This document shows positions 32,595 through 39,436 of a stretch of DNA of 64,000 bases, piece after piece; positions within the stretch are counted from its first letter, which is position 1; each line of letters starts with the position of its first letter. The stretch is from NCBI RefSeq assembly GCF_002105555.1, contig NZ_CP020612.1, forward strand, positions 2,658,001 to 2,722,000, given 5' to 3'. Position numbers and translations under genes: made by a program. This DNA is from Paracoccus contaminans (GTDB lineage: Bacteria > Pseudomonadota > Alphaproteobacteria > Rhodobacterales > Rhodobacteraceae). The notes under the pieces are model-generated. The model saw only the letters and a program-made list of their open reading frames with translations. It was not told the DNA's origin and ran no database searches.

Positions 32595-33635
32595 ATGGCC
32601 AGCTGGTATGCGATCCGCGCCCGGGCAACCGGCGCGGAAGTGGCGATTTATGACGAGATCGGCGCCTACGGGGTGTCGGCCAAGGGGTTCCTGGCCGAGC
32701 TTGGCGCGCTTCCCGAGGGAACGCCCATCGATCTGAGGCTCAACAGCCCGGGCGGCTCGGTCTTCGATGCGGTGGCGATCTTCAACGCGCTGAAGCGGCA
32801 CGCGGGCACGGTTACCGTCTGGATCGACGGCATTGCCGCCTCGGCGGCGTCCTACGTCGCGATGGCAGGCGACGAGATCGTCATGCCGGAAAACGCCTTC
32901 CTGATGATCCACGATCCCGCGGGGCTCGTGATGGGTACGGCCGCCGACATGCGGGCCATGGCCGAGGCGCTGGACAAGGTGGGTGGCAGCCTCGCTGCCG
33001 GCTATGCCGCGAAGTCGGGCCGCCCCGCCGACGAGATTGCGGCGCTGATGGCTGCCGAGACCTGGCTGGATGCCAGCGAGGCGCTGGCGCTCGGCTTTGC
33101 CGACCGGCTAGCCGAACCGGTGCGGATCGCTGCGCGCTTCGATGTCGGACGCTTCCGCAACGCGCCGCCGGCGCTGGCCGAAGCGGTCGCGGCTGAAACC
33201 GGCAGCGCCGACGACAACGATGGTGACGACAACGACGGCGCCGGCACCGATGCCGACGAGGCCACCGGCGCAGCCGCGGAGAGCAATGAGGCCTCCGGCG
33301 CTGGGGAAGAAGAGATCACCGAGACCGACGCTCAGCAGCCGCCGGTCGGGACGCCACCACCCGGCGGCGCACCGCCCGATCCCGCGGCGATCCGCGGCGA
33401 AGCCATCTCGCACGCCCGCGCCGTCGTCGATCTCTGCCGCCTTGCCGGACAGCCGCAGATGGCCGGGCGCTTTCTGGAAAGCGATGCGGACCTCGACCAC
33501 GTCCGCGCGGCGCTCCTTGCGGCCAGGGCCGAGGCCGAACCCGAGATTGCCGGCCATCACGCGCAACCGGGCCGCCCATCAAACACCCGCCCTTGGGGCG
33601 AGATCGTCGCCCGCACCTTCAGGCTGAAAGGATGA
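32595..33635 (+). CDS. ClpP-like head maturation protease (S49/S14 type)
   Basis: 346 aa. The ClpP-fold protease (1-175) has LNSPGGSVFDAVAIF, the nucleophile in GIAASAASYVAMA (S83) and the histidine in FLMIHDPAG (H106). The rest is an acidic, asparagine/aspartate-rich stretch (about 195-265), then a proline-rich linker and a helical end. That second half likely acts as the internal scaffold that the protease later removes. The ATG at 32595 follows a GAGTGAGAG site; an earlier in-frame start would overlap the portal gene. Confidence 0.9.
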   Translation: MASWYAIRARATGAEVAIYDEIGAYGVSAKGFLAELGALPEGTPIDLRLNSPGGSVFDAVAIFNALKRHAGTVTVWIDGIAASAASYVAMAGDEIVMPENAFLMIHDPAGLVMGTAADMRAMAEALDKVGGSLAAGYAAKSGRPADEIAALMAAETWLDASEALALGFADRLAEPVRIAARFDVGRFRNAPPALAEAVAAETGSADDNDGDDNDGAGTDADEATGAAAESNEASGAGEEEITETDAQQPPVGTPPPGGAPPDPAAIRGEAISHARAVVDLCRLAGQPQMAGRFLESDADLDHVRAALLAARAEAEPEIAGHHAQPGRPSNTRPWGEIVARTFRLKG

Positions 33636-33638
33636 CCC

Positions 33639-34004
33639 ATGACCACGCTCACCGAGACCCCGCATCCCGGCGGCTTCCTCGTCTGGGAGGCGTTCCGCGA
33701 CTACACCCGCGAGACCATCACGGTTGCAACCGGCACGCTCGAGCCCGGCACCGTGCTCGGCAGGATCACCGCCTCCGGCAAATACGCCGCCCACGATCCG
33801 ACGGCCATCGACGGCACCGAGACCGCCGTCGCGGTGCTCTGGGGCAAGGCCGACGCCTCGGACGGCGATGCGCTCGCCGTCGCCGTGGTCCGCGGTCCCG
33901 CGATCGTCAACCGCCACGATCTCGTCTTCGCCGGCACACCGAGCGAAGGCGAGATCGCGGCCGCCCATACGGCGCTCATCGCTGCGGGCATCCTCGTCCG
34001 CTGA
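33639..34004 (+). CDS. capsid decoration protein, lambda gpD-like
   Basis: 121 aa. The pattern FRDYTRETITVATGTLEPGT then VLGRITASGKYAAHD and AVAVLWGKADASDGDA is that of the gpD family, which stabilises the expanded capsid by capping threefold sites. It stands between protease and major capsid genes, as in lambda. Three bases separate it from the protease stop. Confidence 0.9.
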   Translation: MTTLTETPHPGGFLVWEAFRDYTRETITVATGTLEPGTVLGRITASGKYAAHDPTAIDGTETAVAVLWGKADASDGDALAVAVVRGPAIVNRHDLVFAGTPSEGEIAAAHTALIAAGILVR

Positions 34005-34054
34005 CCCGCGGCTCTGGCCCGCGCGTCCGACATCCTTGAACCGGAGGCATTCCC

Positions 34055-35068
34055 ATGGCGACCATGGACATCTTCGAAGGCGATGCCTTCACTATCATCG
34101 AACTCACCCGCGCGCTGGAAAATATCCCCTACAAGCCGGCGCTGCTCTCGGGCTCGAACCTCTTCAGCCCCCGCGGCGTGCGGTCCCGCACCGTCGTGAT
34201 CGAGAGCCGCGACGGCACGCTGTCGCTGATCCCGTTCTCCGAGCGCGGCTCGGCCTATGAACAGCAGGTTCCGGAGCGGCGCGAGATGCGCGCCTTCGTC
34301 TGCCGCCAGTTCAAGAAGCAGGACGTGCTCTGGGCGTCCGAGATCCAGGGCATCCGCGACTTCGGCTCGGAAACGGCGGCCCAGCAGGTGCAGAGCGAGG
34401 TCGCCCGCAAGCTCGGCCGTCTGCGCCAGGATGCCGAGGCCACCTTCGAGTACCACCTGCTGAACGGCATTCAGGGCATCGTGAAGGATCCGAAGGACGG
34501 TGCGACGGTGATCAGCTACTTCACCGAGTTCGGCATCACGCCCGCCGCCGAGATCGACTTCGACCTCGACAATGCCTCGCCCGCCTCGGGCGCGCTCCGG
34601 AAGCGCTGCCAGGCGCTGATCGAGGATGTCGAGGCGTCGATGGGCGGGCTTGCGGCGGGTGCAGTGCAAGTTCGTGCGGAATGCGGCTCGGCCTTCTTTG
34701 CCGATCTGGTGGCGCACAAGGAGGTGCGCGAGACCTATCTCAACACCGCTGCAGCGGCCGATCTGCGTGGCCGGGTGGCCGACGAGGTCAGCTTCGGCGG
34801 CATCACCTTCCGCCGCTACCGCGGTGGCGCGGGCTTCGGCGTGCCGACCGACAAGGCCTTCTTCTATCCCGAAGGCGTCGAGGGGCTGTTCGAGATCTAC
34901 CACGCCCCCGCCGACACCTTCGAGACGGTGAACACGCTGGGTCTGCCGCTCTACGCCCGCACCATTCCGGACCGGGATCGCGACGAATGGGTGCGGCTCG
35001 AGATCGAGAGCAATCCGCTGCCGATCTGCACCCGCCCGCAGGTGCTGCGCTCGGCGCGGCGGACGTGA
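34055..35068 (+). CDS. major capsid protein, lambda gpE family
   Basis: 337 aa with the lambda-type HK97 fold signatures: FSPRGVRSRTVVIESRDGTL, PFSERGSAYEQQVPERREMR, GIKDPK-like GIVKDPKDGATVISYF and ITFRRYRGGAGFGVPTDKAF followed by FYPEGVEGLFEIYHAPADTF. CGGAGG precedes the ATG. Its stop overlaps the next start by one base. It is likely the most abundant protein of the particle. Confidence 0.94.
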   Translation: MATMDIFEGDAFTIIELTRALENIPYKPALLSGSNLFSPRGVRSRTVVIESRDGTLSLIPFSERGSAYEQQVPERREMRAFVCRQFKKQDVLWASEIQGIRDFGSETAAQQVQSEVARKLGRLRQDAEATFEYHLLNGIQGIVKDPKDGATVISYFTEFGITPAAEIDFDLDNASPASGALRKRCQALIEDVEASMGGLAAGAVQVRAECGSAFFADLVAHKEVRETYLNTAAAADLRGRVADEVSFGGITFRRYRGGAGFGVPTDKAFFYPEGVEGLFEIYHAPADTFETVNTLGLPLYARTIPDRDRDEWVRLEIESNPLPICTRPQVLRSARRT

Positions 35069-35379
35069 TGTCCGCCTTCGCCGCCGCTGTCGACACGCTC
35101 TTCGCCGACCCGAATATCGCCCGGGATGCGGTCTATATCGCCGACGGCGGGGCGCCTGTTCTGGTGCGTGTCGTCGCCCGGCGGGCGGACGCGATCACCG
35201 AGTTCGGCGACGCGCGGCTCTGGTCGGAAACCACGCGGATGGATCTGCGCGTCGCCGAGGTGCAGCAGCCGCGCCCCGGCGACCGCATCGAGATCGAGGG
35301 CGACGCGTTCCTCATTCAGGGCGAGCCCCTCCGCGACCGCGAACGGCTGGTCTGGACCGTCGATCTGAGGCCCGCGTGA
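35068..35379 (+). CDS. head-tail stabilisation protein, gpFII-like
   Basis: 103 aa starting at the ATG that overlaps the capsid stop (TGATG). MSAFAAAVDTLFADPNIARD and the later RPGDRIEIEGDAFLIQGEPL match the short connector proteins that follow the capsid gene in Rhodobacterales prophages. These correspond in position to lambda gpFII. It likely completes the neck and receives the tail. Confidence 0.8.
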   Translation: MSAFAAAVDTLFADPNIARDAVYIADGGAPVLVRVVARRADAITEFGDARLWSETTRMDLRVAEVQQPRPGDRIEIEGDAFLIQGEPLRDRERLVWTVDLRPA

Positions 35380-35385
35380 TCTGCC

Positions 35386-36006
35386 ATGAAGCTGAAGGCT
35401 GACATCATCGGCAGCATTGCCCGCATCATGGAGGCGGAGACTCGGGCGGGTGAAAAGGCCGTCACCACGGCAATGCGCGAGGCCGGAACCGGCCTGAAAT
35501 CAGCCTGGCGCGCGCAGATCACCGGCGCGGGTCTCGGGGCGCGGCTCGCCCGCACCATCCGCTCGGAAGCCTATCCCAAGGGCCGGCTGAGCCTGAACGC
35601 CGCCGCGCTGGTCTGGTCGAAGGCTCCGGTCATCGTCGCCGCCCACGACACCGGCCCGCTGATCCGCTCGAAGGACGGGTTCTGGCTCGCGATCCCGACG
35701 CCTGCGGCGGGCAAGTCCCTCCGGAGCGGGCGGATCACGCCCGGTGAATGGGAACGTCGCACCGGCCTGCGCCTGCGCTTCGTCTATCGCCGCACAGGTC
35801 CGAGCCTGCTGGTGGCGGAGGGGCGGCTGAACGCGAAGGGACGCGCCGTGGCGTCACGGTCGAAGACCGGGCGGGGTAAGGTCACCGCGCCGATCTTCCT
35901 GCTGGTGCCGCAAGTCAGGCTGAAGAAGCGGCTGGACCTCGCGCGAGATGCCGCGCGGGCGCATGACGCGGTACCGGGGCTGATCGTGGTGCACTGGGTG
36001 AGCTGA
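35386..36006 (+). CDS. DUF6441 tail-completion-type protein
   Basis: 206 aa, basic, with family marks MKLKADIIGSIARIMEAETR and TGLKSAWRAQITGAGLGARL. Its place between the neck protein and the terminator-type gene corresponds to lambda gpZ/minor tail proteins. After it the tail operon is interrupted by two non-structural genes before DUF3168. Confidence 0.8.
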   Translation: MKLKADIIGSIARIMEAETRAGEKAVTTAMREAGTGLKSAWRAQITGAGLGARLARTIRSEAYPKGRLSLNAAALVWSKAPVIVAAHDTGPLIRSKDGFWLAIPTPAAGKSLRSGRITPGEWERRTGLRLRFVYRRTGPSLLVAEGRLNAKGRAVASRSKTGRGKVTAPIFLLVPQVRLKKRLDLARDAARAHDAVPGLIVVHWVS

Positions 36007-36125
36007 TTTAGTGGCACATCTGCGAGACCTTGCGGCTATGCGTCACCCGGGCGAAAAGACCAGTTCTTGCGCTCTGCTGTTGCATCTTCATGCAGACCAG
36101 CCACAGCACATTGATGGAGGCTCTC

Positions 36126-36704
36126 GTGCCGGTGAAATGCCCCGACTGTGGTTACTTGTACGTCCCTGACGATCCGGAGAATATTGCGCTTCATGCCGAG
36201 CGTCATGAAGAGGTCACATCACCGGATCGCCCAACACCCGATCCAAGGGTCGCAGACCTGGCGGACCCAGTGAGTGGGTTGATTATCTTCCAGCGGAGTG
36301 ATCCGGACTTCCTTCACGAAAAGCTCTATGGCATCGCACGCCGGTTCAAGCGCGAGATGGGTTATGATCAAGCAGACTGGGCGCCTAAGGGTTATCAAGT
36401 TGCTCCCGGAGCAATTGGGGCGATATTCTCCGACGCGGAGGGCCGAGCATTGGGCGGTGCGGGGATCTACACACAAACCCGGTACCATGCGTCCCATGTG
36501 ATCGGGTGGATTTGGATTGCCCCCGATCATCGCCGAAAAGGTGTTTTTGCCCGCGCGGTGCCGGACCTCGCAACACGGTTTGACGGCGCACTCCTCGGGT
36601 TCCCCTACAGTGAAGCGATGACGCGCTTTGCGGAAGGATCGCCTTACATCGTCGGCAAACGCAGCGAGCCCGGCCCGCTGTACTTGAAACAAGCGACATT
36701 GTAG
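36126..36704 (+). CDS. zinc-finger GNAT acetyltransferase resembling cohesin acetyltransferases
   Basis: About 192 aa. The GTG at 36126 is favoured because GGAGG lies five bases upstream; ATG codons at 36114, 36090 and 36030 are in frame. The N-terminus VKCPDCGYLYVPDDPENIAL then HAERHE is a C2H2 finger (Cys-x2-Cys ... His-x3-His) like that of eukaryotic Eco1/ESCO proteins. The C-terminal part has the acetyl-CoA-binding strand and loop HVIGWIWIAPDHRRKGVFAR and the end FPYSEAMTRFAEGSPYIVG. Substrate unknown. Base composition (57% in one hand-counted line) is well below the neighbouring tail genes (75% in one line), a sign of transfer. Confidence 0.72.
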   Translation: MPVKCPDCGYLYVPDDPENIALHAERHEEVTSPDRPTPDPRVADLADPVSGLIIFQRSDPDFLHEKLYGIARRFKREMGYDQADWAPKGYQVAPGAIGAIFSDAEGRALGGAGIYTQTRYHASHVIGWIWIAPDHRRKGVFARAVPDLATRFDGALLGFPYSEAMTRFAEGSPYIVGKRSEPGPLYLKQATL

Positions 36705-36782
36705 AGTGCGCGACTCCTTCGATTCGCAAGGCCGGCTCAGATCCGCCGCCCTTCAGCTATCCTGTCAAGCAACGCTACCGTA

Positions 36783-37175
36783 GTGCGCCCTCGTATGCGC
36801 GAAGAAAATGGGACCGCTAGTACCTGTACGAAATGTGGTGGTAGCCGCTTCAACAATTGGAACCGTTGCATGGACTGCCGCAACGCGCGCGGCAAACTCC
36901 GCAATGCGCGACTGAGAGCGAACGGTGGCACGCACACATCGACGGAGTGGCGCGCTCTGCTCGCTCAGTCCCCGAAGTGCGTCGAATGTGGTCGGGCTTG
37001 GGAAGAGATCCCTCCGCGTCCTGACCCGCGATATAAGTCGGTATGGACGAAAGGGCACAAGCTCCCCGTCTATCACGGCGGCGCAAATGACATCAGCAAC
37101 ATTCAGGCCGAATGCTATCAATGCAATTTTGGGAAGAACGCGGGCTCGCTGAAGCGGGGCGATGGAAAATGCTGA
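36783..37175 (+). CDS. HNH endonuclease with zinc ribbons
   Basis: 130 aa. The N-terminal ribbon (CTKCGGSRFNNWNRCMDC) and a second pair (CVECG ... CYQC) bind zinc. The HNH core is KGHKLPVYHGGANDISNIQA followed by ECYQCNFGKN. Start may be GTG/ATG at 36783 or the ATG at 36795. The gene sits beside the acetyltransferase, off the compact tail operon, with low G+C (58% in one counted line). That suggests a homing-type endonuclease that brought both genes in. A packaging-linked HNH is less likely because those lie next to terminase. Confidence 0.75.
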   Translation: MRPRMREENGTASTCTKCGGSRFNNWNRCMDCRNARGKLRNARLRANGGTHTSTEWRALLAQSPKCVECGRAWEEIPPRPDPRYKSVWTKGHKLPVYHGGANDISNIQAECYQCNFGKNAGSLKRGDGKC

Positions 37176-37286
37176 TCCGCTTCTGGCACTCTCAGACGTC
37201 TGGTACTCGGTAAGACCGGTACTTTGCTAGAAACGATGCACGGGTCGTCGCATCCCTCGCACATGTCAACTGTCTAGAGACCTTCG

Positions 37287-37706
37287 GTGCCCACCACCCG
37301 CGAAACCATCCTCGCCGCGCTGCACGCGCGGCTCTCGGCGCTGCCCGCCACCGCCCTGCGGGGCGGGGTCCTGCCCGAGCGCGTGTCGGCGGAGGGGCTG
37401 CTGATTCTACGCGACGGCGAACCGGGCGAGCCAGAGGCCACGTTGTCGCCGCTCACCTACCACTACCAGCACCGCGCCGAGATCGAGGCGGTCGTTCAGG
37501 GCGCGAGCCGTGACGCCACCTTCGACACGCTCTGCGCCAGCATCGGCGCGGCGCTTGCCGCCGACCGCACGCTGGGCGGGCTTTGCGACTGGGTCGAGGC
37601 TGAGGCGCCGCAGCCGGTCGATCTGCCCGTCGACGGCGCGGCCAGCCTGAAGGCCGCCGTCATCCCGGTGGTGCTGCACTATTCCACGGCCGACCCACTC
37701 GGCTGA
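37287..37706 (+). CDS. DUF3168-like tail terminator protein
   Basis: 139 aa from a GTG. TTRETILAALHARLSALPAT then HYQHRAEIEAVVQGASRDAT resembles the DUF3168/gpU class, which caps the tail tube at the head end and sets where elongation stops. It restarts the tail operon after the acetyltransferase-HNH insertion. It lies 23 bases before the tube gene. Confidence 0.75.
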   Translation: MPTTRETILAALHARLSALPATALRGGVLPERVSAEGLLILRDGEPGEPEATLSPLTYHYQHRAEIEAVVQGASRDATFDTLCASIGAALAADRTLGGLCDWVEAEAPQPVDLPVDGAASLKAAVIPVVLHYSTADPLG

Positions 37707-37729
37707 ACCCCTTAGACAAGGAGACGGAC

Positions 37730-38674
37730 ATGGCACGCGCCCAAGGGGCGCGGGCGCGGATGGCGCTCGCGTTCGAGACGACCTATGGCACGCCGCCGGC
37801 CGGCGGTTTCACCAAGACGCCCTTCGCCAGCACGTCGCTCGGCGCGGAGCAACCGCTGCTGAACTCGGAGCTTCTGGGCTACGGCCGCGATCCGCTGGCG
37901 CCGGTCAAGGATGCGGTGACGGCGGATGGCGATGTCGTCGTGCCGATCGACTCCCAGGCTTTCGGCTTCTGGCTGAAGGCGGCCTTCGGGGCGCCTGTCA
38001 CCACCGGGAACTCGCCCGGCCCATATACCCATACGTTTCAGTCCGGCAGTTGGACGCTCCCCAGCATGGCGATCGAGACGGCCATGCCCGAGGTGCCGCG
38101 CTATGCCATGTATTCCGGCGTGGTGCTGGACCAGCTCAGCTGGCAGATGCAGCGCTCGGGCCTGCTGACCGCCACCGCGCGGCTGGTGGCGCAGGGCGAG
38201 ACGGTCGCCACGACCAGCAGCGCCGGAACACCGGCCGAACTGGACCTGATCCGCTTCGGCCATTTCAACGGCGCGATCAAACGCAACGGCACCGCCTTGG
38301 GCAACGTGATCTCGACCGAGATCACCTATGCCAACAACCTCGACCGGATTGAGACCATCCGCGCGGACGGCATGATCGACGGCGCCGATCCCTCCATCGC
38401 CGCGCTGACCGGCCGCACCGAGGTCCGCTTCGCCGACAGCACGCTGGTCAGCCAGGCGATCAACGGCACCCCCTGCGAGTTGGAGTTCGGTTACAGCCTG
38501 ATCTCCGGCGAAAGCCTGACCTTCACCATCCACGCGGTCTATCTGCCGCGCCCGCGCATCGAGATCGGCGGTCCGCAAGGCATCCAGGCCAGTTTCGACT
38601 GGCAGGCCGCCCGCGACGCCACGCTGGGGCGGATGTGCACCGCCGTTCTCGTCAATGATGTGGAGGACTACTGA
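37730..38674 (+). CDS. phage tail tube protein
   Basis: 314-residue major tail protein that polymerises into the tail tube. Signatures are RARMALAFETTYGTPPAGGF, MYSGVVLDQLSWQMQRSGLL and FDGAI-like FGHFNGAIKRNGTALGN, with two related beta-rich halves. AAGGAGA precedes the ATG. The next gene is the tail assembly chaperone, the usual order. Confidence 0.88.
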   Translation: MARAQGARARMALAFETTYGTPPAGGFTKTPFASTSLGAEQPLLNSELLGYGRDPLAPVKDAVTADGDVVVPIDSQAFGFWLKAAFGAPVTTGNSPGPYTHTFQSGSWTLPSMAIETAMPEVPRYAMYSGVVLDQLSWQMQRSGLLTATARLVAQGETVATTSSAGTPAELDLIRFGHFNGAIKRNGTALGNVISTEITYANNLDRIETIRADGMIDGADPSIAALTGRTEVRFADSTLVSQAINGTPCELEFGYSLISGESLTFTIHAVYLPRPRIEIGGPQGIQASFDWQAARDATLGRMCTAVLVNDVEDY

Positions 38675-38676
38675 CC

Positions 38677-39132
38677 ATGATCCGTCTTGATCTTTCCAGC
38701 GCGCCGAAGTGGCTCGATCTCGGTCATGACCTGCGCCTGCATGTCCTGCCCGTCACCACCGCTATCATGGTCGCTGCGCGCAACGACCCGGCCGTCGAGG
38801 CGCTGCCCGAGGAGGCAAACCGGGAAGAGCAGGCGCTGGTTATGGCCAAGGCCGTCGCTCGCCACGTCGTCACCGACTGGGAGGGCGTCGGCAATGCGAG
38901 CGGCAATCCCGTCCCCGTCAGCCCCGAAGGCATCGACGCGCTTCTCGACATCTGGCCGGTATTCGAGGCCTTCCAGACCCGCTGCCTCGCGCCGCATCTG
39001 ATGCTGGAGCAGGAAAAAAACGCCTCCGCGCCCTTGCCGAATGGCACTTCGGCGGGGGCGACGCCTACTGCAAAGCCTGCGAGCCCTGCGAGGGCGGCGG
39101 GGCCTCGTGCCCGGACTGCCCGGCGCGGCTGA
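38677..39132 (+). CDS. tail assembly chaperone, short form (gpG-like)
   Basis: 151 aa, the unshifted product. MIRLDLSSAPKWLDLGHDLR and VVTDWEGVGNASGNPVPVSP, then IDALLDIWPVFEAFQTRCLA mark the family. It binds the tape measure protein during tail assembly. After EQEKN the zero-frame tail is low-complexity (alanine, proline, arginine), which suggests that the functional extension is in the -1 frame. Confidence 0.85.
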   Translation: MIRLDLSSAPKWLDLGHDLRLHVLPVTTAIMVAARNDPAVEALPEEANREEQALVMAKAVARHVVTDWEGVGNASGNPVPVSPEGIDALLDIWPVFEAFQTRCLAPHLMLEQEKNASAPLPNGTSAGATPTAKPASPARAAGPRARTARRG

Positions 39133-39392
39133 ACCGGCCGCAGACACTCGAGGGCTGGCAGCTCTGGGATCTGGCGCAGCGCCTGACCGGACAGCTTCGC
39201 ATCGCCGCCGGCATGGGCGGCGCCACGGTGCTCGGCTGGGACATGGGCGCGGCGCTCGCCATGGCGCAGGCGCTCGGGGTCGATCCGCTGATCGCTGCCG
39301 AATGCCTGCCCGAGATCGAGGCGGTGACGGTCCGCAAACTCAACGAACAGATGGCGTCCGGTGACCGGTCGTCGCCGGTGCCGGAGCGATGA
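38677..39392 (+). CDS. tail assembly chaperone, frameshifted long form (gpGT-like)
   Basis: Predicted 238-residue product read as 38677-39021 then 39021-39392. The -1 extension begins RLRALAEWHFGGGDAYCKAC and contains a cysteine cluster (CKACEPC ... CPDCP) that could bind zinc. It then has TLEGWQLWDLAQRLTGQLRI and a helical end. In lambda the long form recruits tail tube subunits to the tape measure, and a fixed short/long ratio is needed. The second part has no start codon of its own at a suitable place. Its TGA lies 44 bases before the tape measure gene. Confidence 0.85.
39015..39021 (+). promoter_or_regulatory. programmed -1 frameshift slippery site
   Basis: The heptamer A AAA AAC lies in the correct phase (codons AAA at 39016 and AAC at 39019) within GAAAAAAAC near the end of the chaperone's conserved part. 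A -1 slip continues in an open, protein-like frame to 39392. No stimulatory structure was worked out. Confidence 0.82.
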
Positions 39393-39436
39393 ACCCGGCC
39401 CGAAAGCGTCGCCGCGCTCGTCAGGAACACTGATCC

